DNA from: Acidobacteriaceae bacterium | GTDB lineage: Bacteria > Acidobacteriota > Terriglobia > Terriglobales > Acidobacteriaceae | NCBI GenBank assembly: GCA_030040655.1 | Contig: JASHTH010000727.1 | Span: forward strand, 1 to 35,650 | Direction of reading: 5' to 3' | DNA: 35,650 nt | Shown here: one piece after another, positions 18,575 through 27,040 of the stretch | Position numbering within the stretch: position 1 is the stretch's first letter | Layout: each line of letters begins with the position of its first letter | Notes under the pieces: generated by a model | Told to the model about the DNA's origin: nothing | The model's input: only the letters and a program-made list of their open reading frames with translations | Databases searched by the model: none | Program-made: the position numbers and the translations under genes

Positions 18575-21500
18575 ATGCTACTTCTCAACAGCCTCAGAAC
18601 GGTCAAGACGATTCAAGTCTTCGCCTGCGTGGTTGCTCTTGCTGGTTTTCATTCCGGCTCATACGGAGCCGGAGCGCAGACCGCCAACGCCGCCGAGCAA
18701 GGTTCGGCATCACCCGAGGCCCGGGTCACCCTCGCCGGCCACACACCGCCGCAGGTGCTGGATGGGACGGCCATCCGTGTCGGCCACTACGACCCGGAGA
18801 AGAAGCTGCGCCTGGTTTTGGCTGTTCAGGTGCCGCGCATGGCCGAAGAGGAGCAGTTCCTCGCCGAATTGCAGTACAGGCAATCGCCGCTCTTTCACCA
18901 GTTTCTGAGCGCCGAAGAGTGGAACGCCCGTTTTGCGCCTTCAGCCGAGGACGAGCAGAAGATCGTGGACTGGGCCGAGAGCCAGGGTCTGACCGTGACC
19001 AACCGCTTTGCAAATCGGCTTCTTGTGGACCTAGAGGCTCCGGTCGGCGTGATTGAGAAGGCGTTCAATGTAACCGTCAACAACTACCAGGTAGGCGATG
19101 AGGTGGATTTTTCGAATGACCGTGACCCGGCCATTCCAGCCCAACTTTCCGGTATAGTCAGCGCCGTACTCGGGCTCAATCGCATTCAGAGGGTGCGTCG
19201 AGTGGGATCCGGCTCCTCGAAGAAAATAGGTCCGGACTATGTTCCCGGTCCGGTCCGTTCGTTTGTGGAATTGTCTCAGGGCGACGGCGACCCAACGAAG
19301 GCGCCATGGAATCGATCCACCGAGATGGCTTCTGATCCATTCAATGTCCCGGCCTCCGGCCCTACCAACAAATTCGCCAGCCCGTCGGAAATCTTTAGTT
19401 CGCAGGCCTATAACTACGACGCGCTCTATGCGCTGGGACACTGCTGCAACCCCCATCACGATGCGGGCGGCTCCCCTCCGGATTCTTCAATCGGCCTGAT
19501 CACATTCGGCGGCTTAAATTACGATGACGCGACCACTTTCTTCAAGTTCTACGGCATGGCGTGGCACTATACGGTTTATTCGGTCGAAGGGCTTTTCAGT
19601 CTTCCAATCAGGTGCACGGTCGGAGTCGACTCCGGCTGCACCGGCGCTGCACTGGATGATGAAGCCCCGCTGGACGTGGAGTATTCGACCGCTTCGGCCA
19701 ACAGTTTTGGCAAAGCGGACGACACCGCTCAGGTCTTCGTATATGAGGGACTGAACGACAGCATTTACACCTATACGGACTTGTTCAATTTCATGCTCAC
19801 CGATAGCCATGCGAGGGTGCTTTCCACCAGCTATGGATGGCCGGAGTCTGACACGCCGTTCTCGAACACTGAAATTGGTGGCCTGCATAGCATCTTCAAT
19901 TCGATGGTGGGGCAAGGCTGGACGTTGATAGCGGCTGCTGGCGACAACGGCTCGGTCGACGGGTGCACGGGCGGCCTGGCGGTGGATTATCCGGCCTCCG
20001 ATCCTGATTTTGTTGCCGCGGGTGGCACTGAGCTTAGCCTCTACAGCAACGGAGATTATGCTGGCGAGGTTGCCTGGACGGGCGGCCAGAAACCTGGCTC
20101 ATGCGCCAGCAACGACGGTGGTGGAGGCGGGGGCGTAAGTGTGCTCTTTGACATGCCGTCCTGGCAGAAGCCGATTGCCGACGGCCAGACCAAGCGCGTA
20201 TTGCCCGACATCTCGCTGAACGCAGGCGGTATCGGTCAGTGGGACTACTGCACAGATTCGGCTTGCCAATCTGAGGGAGCCGATGGTTGGGCGCCCTGGG
20301 GCGGCACAAGCATCGTCGCGCCCGAGCTCGCCGGCTTCTTTGCTCAGGAAAACGCCTACTTGGCCGATATCGGCAGCATTTGCGGTTCGAAGGGCACATC
20401 CCGCTGCGATTCCATCGGCAACGCAAACCCGCTTATCTATGAAGAAGCGGTGCAGAAGAACGCCGCCCACTATCCCTTCTACGACATCACCAAAGGTTGC
20501 AACTCCAATGACATCACCACCGAGTATAACGTCCCATTCTACTGTGCCGTTCCCGGCTACGACCTGGCGACGGGCTGGGGTTCGGCCAACATGCTGCAAC
20601 TTGCCTGGGCCATCAACTGGGAAGTGATTCCCGCCAGCGGCGTTCCCTACGTAACCTTTACCGGCCCCGACAAGAGCAAGTGGTACAACAGCAACCAGAC
20701 CGTGAGCTTCAAGATCCACGACTATGTTCCGCACGGAGGCACACCCGGCACGGGGATCGCCGGCGCGACCGTAAGTTGGGATTCAATTCCCGACGATCCA
20801 ACTCGCGAAGCCACGCCGGGCGCGGGCAACTCTTTCTACAGTGGCCCGGAGTATCCCGGAATGTCCACCGGATGCCTGACATTCGAACCTAAAGATGGCT
20901 GCTTCGCCATCGAGGCCCAGGGATGCCATACAGCCCATGTGCGCGGCTGGAACAATCAGGGTTGGAGCACCGCGAACAGTCACGATTACCCCGAGAAATA
21001 CGGACCGGTCTGCTACGACACTGTTGCTCCGACCATCGAAGTAACCAAGAATCCCGCGTCGCCGCCTGCAAGCGGCTGGTATACCAACACCGTGACCGTC
21101 ACCCTCAAGGCGAGCGATCCGGGCGGCAGCAATGCATCCGGTGTGCGGGGAATTTTGTACGGCTACAACAATCCGGAGTGCAAACCGACGTCCTATGGCT
21201 CCTGCTTCGAATACAAATCTCCTTTGGTCATCGATACGCCAGGCACCCAGACCATCACTGCGTTTTCTCTCGACAATGCCGGGAACGCCAGCGAGATTCT
21301 GACCGACGTGATCAAGATCGACACCGGCGCTCCGACCATTCTGGTTGGCTACGACCCGCCACCGCCGGCCAGCGGCTGGTACAACGGTTCCGTGACTGTC
21401 TCATTGCAAGCTAGCGATCCGATCGGCATCGCGGATATCTACTACGCCTTCAACAACGCTGCCTGCACGCCGAGCAGTCCATCCTCCTGCTCGATCTACC

Positions 21501-23911
21501 GCGACGAATTCGTCCTTGACTTGCAGGGAATCAAGACCCTGAATGCGTTCTCCAAGGACAATGCGGGCAAATACAGCAGTCTGGCAAGCGTAAGCATCAA
21601 GATCGACACCACTCCGCCGGTTACTACGGCAAGCTTGAGCGGAACGGAGGTGGGCAATCAATATCAGTCGGCCGTGAATGTGGTTCTGACGGCCACCGAC
21701 AACCTGAGCGGAGTGGCGGCGACTTACTATTCCATCGACGGAGGCGCTACAGTCACCTACTCGGGACCATTCAATATTGCGCTTGCCGGCAGCCACACAC
21801 TCAACTATTGGAGCGTAGACGTGGCCGGCAACACCGAGACCGCGCACGCGCAGCCGTTGATCATTGACTCCCCCACCACGGCAACGCTGACCGCGTCTCC
21901 CAACCCCGCAGTCGTCGGCCAGTCGGTGACACTGACGGCAACCATCACATCGACTCTCACCGGCACTCCCACGGGCACGGTGAGCTTCTTGAACGGCACA
22001 ACCCTTTTGGGCACCGGTACACTCAACTCAAGCGGCGTCGCCACCTACATCACCGCAACCTTGCCGTTGGGCAGCGATGCTTTGCAGGCCACCTATGCGG
22101 GAGCTACGTATTACCTTGCCCCTGCCGCCCCAGCAAATTTTTCCGAGTCAGTCATCAACCCACCCACCGCAACGGCAACGGCGCCGGTGCTCACGTTCAA
22201 TCCAGCGGCAATCGGCATTTCCGCGGGGTCAGCGCAAACGCTGACCGCGAGCTTTACGGTTACCAACTACACGGGCAGCTTTACGCCCACGGCGATGGCG
22301 CACTACGGCCACGACTACACGCTGGGCGCGGTCAACTGCACCGGCGGCAACGGCACGGAAACCTGCACGGTGCCTGTTTCCTTTATTCCCACTCTGCCCG
22401 GCGCACGCAAGGATGCGGTGCAACTGATGGCCGGCTCGACCATTTTGGCCACGGAGTTGCTGGGTGGAACCGGACAGGGCCCGATGGCCCTGATGCAGCC
22501 CGGCGTGGTAACCAGTCCCATTTCCAGCGCTGCCTATAACATCTACCAGTCGACGGTCGATGAGAACGGGACTGTCTATTTTGTAGTGGACAACGGCAAT
22601 GCGGTTTACAGCCTGGCAAAGGGGAGTTCTTCTCCTACGCAGCTGCCAATTACGGGGCTGAGCTCGCCGCACGGCATCGATATCGACGGCGCGGGCACAC
22701 TGTACATCGCCCAAAACAACTACGGCACCGACATCGTCACCTTCAACACGTTCACCGGAGTGCAGGGGTCGATCGCTGTCGTACCCACTGCCCCCTACGT
22801 GCCTTGCTCGAGTGCCGAATATCTCTACGGCGTGGCCGTCGACGATGCAGGAAATCTCTTCGCCCTGGACACCGAATGCAGCCAGATTTTCGAACTCAAA
22901 GCGGACGGAACCTACTCCGCCACTGCGATCGATCCTTCCGTCGGTGGGCCGAATGACATCGCCGTCGACGCAGCGGACGATGTCTTCATTGGTGGCGGGG
23001 CTGACATCAATGAGCTAACTGCGGGCGGCACGCAGACGCAGATCAATACGGTCGGCGCTGCTGAGGGCCTCCAGGCCGATGCTGCAGACACTCTCTACGC
23101 CACCCGATACACCGGCCGCGGTGTAGCAGAATTGCCGGCGTCGAATTATTCCGCCTCAGCCTTTACGCTCGACCCAGCCTCCGTTCCGCTCGGCGAGGGC
23201 CTGGGCTCCGACGGCACACTGTATGTCGGCAACTACACCAACCTCGACAAGGTCGACCGTTCGCAGGGAGTGATCGCCTTCGGCGAGCAGGAGGTAGGCG
23301 TTCAAAGCACGACGCAATACGCAAGCATTTACAACGGCGGCAATCAATCGTTGACCCTTTCGAACATCGCCATCAGCGGCCCGCCGTTCACCCTGCTACC
23401 CGGCACAACCAACAACTGCACCGCCGGCCTGGTGATCGCGCCGGGCGCGTCGTGCGAAGTTGGGGTGACCATCACTTCGCCGCATGCCGGAACCTTCGCT
23501 GGCACGGTGACCTTCACATCCAATTCGCTGAACACCACGAGCACCGTGCAGACCGTTGCGCTTACCGCCTATGTCTACGGTGTCTACATGGTGCCCTCGC
23601 CGACCACGTTGGCTTTTGCGAACCAAACAGCCGGCACCACCAGTGCCGCAGGCACGGTGACGCTCACTAATGAGGGCGACCTCTACGCTGGCCTAATCGG
23701 GAACCCGACTTCTTCCGACCCTGCTTTCACTCCCACGCTCGGCACCTGCACCGTTGCCATCGACGTAGGTTCCAGTTGCCAGATCAGTGTTACTTTTTCC
23801 CCAGCTCAGACACAGCCCTATTCGGCCACCATCACCGTTCCGGCATCAAGCGGAGGTGGTGGAATTACACCTTCAGCGACCTTCACCGTGAGCGGCATGG
23901 GAGTAAATTAG
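18575..23911 (+). CDS. S53 (sedolisin/kumamolisin-type) peptidase with pro-domain, chitobiase-like/Ig-like repeats, NHL-like repeats and choice-of-anchor-D-like C-terminus
   Basis: Pro-domain 'LVLAVQVPRMAEEEQFLAELQYRQSPLFHQFLSAEEWNARFAPSAEDEQKIVDWAESQGLTV'; catalytic 'DVEYSTASA' and 'WGGTSIVAPELAGFFA'; 'VTLKASDPGG...YGYNN' and 'TATLTASPNPAVVGQSVTLTATITS' Ig-like domains; C-terminal 'LAFANQTAGTTSAAGTVTLTNEGD'. Start moved from 18443 to internal Met at 18575 preceding a signal-like sequence. Confidence 0.9.
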   Translation: MLLLNSLRTVKTIQVFACVVALAGFHSGSYGAGAQTANAAEQGSASPEARVTLAGHTPPQVLDGTAIRVGHYDPEKKLRLVLAVQVPRMAEEEQFLAELQYRQSPLFHQFLSAEEWNARFAPSAEDEQKIVDWAESQGLTVTNRFANRLLVDLEAPVGVIEKAFNVTVNNYQVGDEVDFSNDRDPAIPAQLSGIVSAVLGLNRIQRVRRVGSGSSKKIGPDYVPGPVRSFVELSQGDGDPTKAPWNRSTEMASDPFNVPASGPTNKFASPSEIFSSQAYNYDALYALGHCCNPHHDAGGSPPDSSIGLITFGGLNYDDATTFFKFYGMAWHYTVYSVEGLFSLPIRCTVGVDSGCTGAALDDEAPLDVEYSTASANSFGKADDTAQVFVYEGLNDSIYTYTDLFNFMLTDSHARVLSTSYGWPESDTPFSNTEIGGLHSIFNSMVGQGWTLIAAAGDNGSVDGCTGGLAVDYPASDPDFVAAGGTELSLYSNGDYAGEVAWTGGQKPGSCASNDGGGGGGVSVLFDMPSWQKPIADGQTKRVLPDISLNAGGIGQWDYCTDSACQSEGADGWAPWGGTSIVAPELAGFFAQENAYLADIGSICGSKGTSRCDSIGNANPLIYEEAVQKNAAHYPFYDITKGCNSNDITTEYNVPFYCAVPGYDLATGWGSANMLQLAWAINWEVIPASGVPYVTFTGPDKSKWYNSNQTVSFKIHDYVPHGGTPGTGIAGATVSWDSIPDDPTREATPGAGNSFYSGPEYPGMSTGCLTFEPKDGCFAIEAQGCHTAHVRGWNNQGWSTANSHDYPEKYGPVCYDTVAPTIEVTKNPASPPASGWYTNTVTVTLKASDPGGSNASGVRGILYGYNNPECKPTSYGSCFEYKSPLVIDTPGTQTITAFSLDNAGNASEILTDVIKIDTGAPTILVGYDPPPPASGWYNGSVTVSLQASDPIGIADIYYAFNNAACTPSSPSSCSIYRDEFVLDLQGIKTLNAFSKDNAGKYSSLASVSIKIDTTPPVTTASLSGTEVGNQYQSAVNVVLTATDNLSGVAATYYSIDGGATVTYSGPFNIALAGSHTLNYWSVDVAGNTETAHAQPLIIDSPTTATLTASPNPAVVGQSVTLTATITSTLTGTPTGTVSFLNGTTLLGTGTLNSSGVATYITATLPLGSDALQATYAGATYYLAPAAPANFSESVINPPTATATAPVLTFNPAAIGISAGSAQTLTASFTVTNYTGSFTPTAMAHYGHDYTLGAVNCTGGNGTETCTVPVSFIPTLPGARKDAVQLMAGSTILATELLGGTGQGPMALMQPGVVTSPISSAAYNIYQSTVDENGTVYFVVDNGNAVYSLAKGSSSPTQLPITGLSSPHGIDIDGAGTLYIAQNNYGTDIVTFNTFTGVQGSIAVVPTAPYVPCSSAEYLYGVAVDDAGNLFALDTECSQIFELKADGTYSATAIDPSVGGPNDIAVDAADDVFIGGGADINELTAGGTQTQINTVGAAEGLQADAADTLYATRYTGRGVAELPASNYSASAFTLDPASVPLGEGLGSDGTLYVGNYTNLDKVDRSQGVIAFGEQEVGVQSTTQYASIYNGGNQSLTLSNIAISGPPFTLLPGTTNNCTAGLVIAPGASCEVGVTITSPHAGTFAGTVTFTSNSLNTTSTVQTVALTAYVYGVYMVPSPTTLAFANQTAGTTSAAGTVTLTNEGDLYAGLIGNPTSSDPAFTPTLGTCTVAIDVGSSCQISVTFSPAQTQPYSATITVPASSGGGGITPSATFTVSGMGVN

Positions 23912-24454
23912 GCCGCGCTCACTGCGCCAATTTTATCCTCGGAGGGCTCGCGACAGGAGCAACCAAACCAGAGACGCAGAGCACAATCCAGGGTCCGAAT
24001 CGAATGAGATGCGCCGTTTCCTAGAACCGCCGGAGCCTTATGCTTTTCCCCCTGAGACGGACTCGCATCGACATTGGCAGACTTGAAGCAATCTGGACGC
24101 GTTCGGTCGACATTTGTAATTTGTAACTTCCGGAAAACAGGATAGCATTGATACCCGACCGCTCGCTTTTTTCCGCGACCGGAGACATGCCGGTGAATGC
24201 TGTCACGAGCGCTCTGGGCGAGTGCCATTGGGCAAAGATTCGAGCTGCTTATTGTCGTCACATTCCTCCGGAAGTAATAGAAGGCCAACCATCTCGTCAA
24301 CGGTGGCGCCAACCACCTGGACGTAGAGTCGTCTATTCGGAACTTTGCCAGCCCTTCGCCCCCGCTCGCCTTCCCGTCCTGGCGAAACTTCCGGTTTGGC
24401 GGTAATACGCTCGAAACAACCTGGGGGCGGGCGATTCAGCGACAGAAACTCACA

Positions 24455-24907
24455 CTAGACCGTATCCGTTTCGAAAATGCTCACAATCTCAGCATTTCCT
24501 GATTCCTTTGCTAGCAGCGCGAATGAATTCCCTTGGGTGTCACTTGCTCGACGAAGGCCAGGGAACCGCCCCAGAAATCGCTTGGTCCATTCGACATCAC
24601 CTCGGCGTATCGCATATGCGAAGTCAGTAAGCTCAATTCCAAGGAAACCACCCATTTCGCGCAGGTACTCAATAGCCCAACCAGCGGGAGTCGCACCAAA
24701 TTTGCGATCAGGTGCGTTTATATCGGCGCCTTGTTCAACCAGGAATTGGGCAACGGCACGGTGCCCACCGAAGGCCGCGTGGTGAAGAGCCGTCGCGCCG
24801 AGTTCGTCTCTCAAATTGATGAATTCCGGATGATCGTGAAGGAGAGCCCTGACGTCTTCCAACGCCCCTCGTTTGGACGCATCAATGAGCTTTTTAAATT
24901 CAGGCAT
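24455..24907 (-). CDS. Ankyrin-repeat protein (150 aa)
   Basis: 'LGATALHHAAFGGHRAVAQFLVEQGADINAPDRKFGATPAGWAI' ankyrin signatures. Confidence 0.88.
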   Translation of the reverse strand: MPEFKKLIDASKRGALEDVRALLHDHPEFINLRDELGATALHHAAFGGHRAVAQFLVEQGADINAPDRKFGATPAGWAIEYLREMGGFLGIELTDFAYAIRRGDVEWTKRFLGRFPGLRRASDTQGNSFALLAKESGNAEIVSIFETDTV

Positions 24908-25034
24908 AAGCCTCTTCGCCCCGCATTCAGGTGATCTCAGAGCATATCAGCAGATACTTATAGCAGCAGATACTTCGTGGTTGCAGCCCCATTTCCTCAT
25001 CGATGATCGTCAAATTCGGTCGGATGGTCGGCAG

Positions 25035-25127
25035 CTCGTCACTATGCCGTCTGTTCGCCTCCACCCGGTCGGCCGCGCGGGGGTGGGTCCGGGTCGTGGA
25101 CGAGTCGGCGGTCATAGGGCCAGAACG
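25035..25127. repeat. 93-bp dispersed intergenic repeat, copy A
   Basis: Begins with 25 bp (CTCGTCACTATGCCGTCTGTTCGCC) identical to copy B at 29581; 26-bp tail matches copy B at 21/26; both copies 93 bp long. Confidence 0.75.
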
Positions 25128-25219
25128 TCGAAAGTTGCGGACGGCTCCCGTGCTTGGCAAGTCGCGTCGAGTCCAACGGCTTCCATGCGATGACTTTGGA
25201 ATTCGGCTAAGCGCGGCCT

Positions 25220-26533
25220 TTACTTCGGGCGGATTACGTTTACCGCGATGTCGGACTCGTTCTTGATGCGGATCGGTCGGCCATCCTTCGTGGGCGGCTC
25301 AAACAGCCATGTCATCATCTGGTCGTGAATCTTCTGAGTCAAAGAATCGCTCGGGGATTTTTCGACGTTTGCCATCTCGACCGTTCCATCGGGTCCAACC
25401 TGGAGGATGATGTGGACAGTGATTCGACCCTGCACCTTGGCGTCAACGAAGACAGGCTCCAGCGAGCAGGAAACGCAGCGCAGTGTCCCCGTCGGGGGTT
25501 TTGTTCCCAAGCGAGGCATGGTCTGTTCGTGTGGCAGGGAAACCTCCGGGGACGCTTCAACCTCAGTGGCCTTGCCGAGTGGAGTGCAGGAGACGCTCTG
25601 GTTTAGCGTGCAGATGTTATTTCCAACAGCGGCCCACTTTGCCGTCAGCGCACCCTTGGGAATCTCCGAGTAGGTCGTCTCTTGATGGAAGAAATTGACA
25701 AGCAATGTGCCTGATGCCAGACAGCCCTGAGAGTTGCAGATACCGCAATTCTCCCAATGGCAGGGATGAATCTCATTGGTTGTGTGGGTCCAATGAGTAC
25801 CATCATCGGAATAGGTAGCCATTGGGACGCCATATCCACCGCCGGGTTTGTCTTTCCCAACGACCTCGTGGCCGGTGGCCCAATACTTGCCGTCAACACG
25901 CAGAAGGTCTTTGATCCCAGTGCTGGGCGGATCGTAGAAGCTCCACGTTTTACCGCCGTCGATGGTCGCAAGGAATCCGGCCTCAGAGTACGGCCCTTCG
26001 GAAAGAACCGCGGTCATCTTATCGGGTGAAAGTGCGACAAGAAAGGGCGTGAATGGAAATCGTTGCAGCGTATCGGTAGGCTGCGCGATCTGGTGTGGCG
26101 AAGCGTCACCGTCGAGATAAAAGAGAGACGACGCGGTACGCAGTAAGCCGTGAGTCGGATCAGCGAACGAGGCGAGCAGAATGGTGTCGTTTCCCAACTG
26201 CCGCGCCTCCCATGTATCACCTCCATCATTGGTGAAGAGCACTGTCCCTGCTGTTCCGTAGGCGTATCCAAATCTTGCGGAGAAGAACTCGATTCCAAAG
26301 AGCATCGCACCGGCACCTGATGCGTGGTGATGAAGGGTCCAGGCCTTCCCGTCAGATGAGGATGCGATAGATTCGTCGGGGCCGCAGACCCAAAACGCAT
26401 CCTTGCTTGAGGCAATTGCGAGGGGGTGAAACCCCGGATTGCTTGTCTGCCATCCCGGTGCTTGGCCATGGGACGCTAGACAACTCGAGAGACAAAGGGA
26501 AAGTACGGCTCTGCGGATGAGCATGGTGCCCAT
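25220..26533 (-). CDS. Secreted YCF48/sialidase-like propeller protein with C-terminal TonB-like domain
   Basis: 'FTNDGGDTWEARQLGNDTILLASFADPTHGLL', 'ATIDGGKTWSFYDPP', C-terminal 'VFVDAKVQGRITVHIILQVGPDGTVEMANVEKSPSDSLTQKIHDQMMTWLFEPPTKDGRPI'. Start at MGTMLIRRAVLSLCLSSCLA (26533), not at 26770, which lies in the MITE-like element. Confidence 0.82.
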   Translation of the reverse strand: MGTMLIRRAVLSLCLSSCLASHGQAPGWQTSNPGFHPLAIASSKDAFWVCGPDESIASSSDGKAWTLHHHASGAGAMLFGIEFFSARFGYAYGTAGTVLFTNDGGDTWEARQLGNDTILLASFADPTHGLLRTASSLFYLDGDASPHQIAQPTDTLQRFPFTPFLVALSPDKMTAVLSEGPYSEAGFLATIDGGKTWSFYDPPSTGIKDLLRVDGKYWATGHEVVGKDKPGGGYGVPMATYSDDGTHWTHTTNEIHPCHWENCGICNSQGCLASGTLLVNFFHQETTYSEIPKGALTAKWAAVGNNICTLNQSVSCTPLGKATEVEASPEVSLPHEQTMPRLGTKPPTGTLRCVSCSLEPVFVDAKVQGRITVHIILQVGPDGTVEMANVEKSPSDSLTQKIHDQMMTWLFEPPTKDGRPIRIKNESDIAVNVIRPK

Positions 26534-26711
26534 TTTAGAGCGCCCTCGCCTCTGAAAGCAGTAGCACGGAGCAAGTATTGCGCCTACGGTTCCCGAGTTG
26601 TCGCCGACTCGGACCTTTGGCGATTCTTCGCCCCGGGGCCGAAACTCCCGCTTGGGCGGTGACTCATCCCCAACCCAGAAGTCTTGGGGTCCGGCGTGCT
26701 CGCTTAGTGCT

Positions 26712-26869
26712 TTAAGAACTTGTTGAAAAACGCCAAATACTCCCTCGAGCCAAAAATGAAATCGCGCCACAATGCCCGTAGAACGATCAGAGCGACGTTG
26801 GTGAGGGTTCAGGTATCCCTATTTTTGACGCATTACGGGATGCAAAGCTGTTTTTCAACAAGTTCTTAA
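26712..26869. mobile_element. MITE-like element / IS remnant with 20-bp perfect terminal inverted repeats
   Basis: TTAAGAACTTGTTGAAAAAC (26712-26731) is the exact reverse complement of GTTTTTCAACAAGTTCTTAA (26850-26869), 118-bp spacer, intergenic. Confidence 0.7.
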
Positions 26870-27040
26870 GAGATCTCGCAGCAATTCGAAGAAGCAAGGT
26901 ACCGCAGCTACATTGCCAGGGTTCCTTGCGCAGCAACACCGAGTCCGAATGTTGTCAAGATTCCGCAAGGGCGAGCATAACAGGAATCCGCACGCAAAGG
27001 ACTCTCCGCCAGTTGTCGCGTGCCGGGATTCTCAAGAAAC

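Noticed and set aside
26534-26770. N-terminal extension of ORF 25220..26770 (MARFHFWLEGVFGVFQQVLKAL...)
   Set aside because: Derives from the MITE-like element and intergenic DNA; a proper signal peptide starts at 26533.
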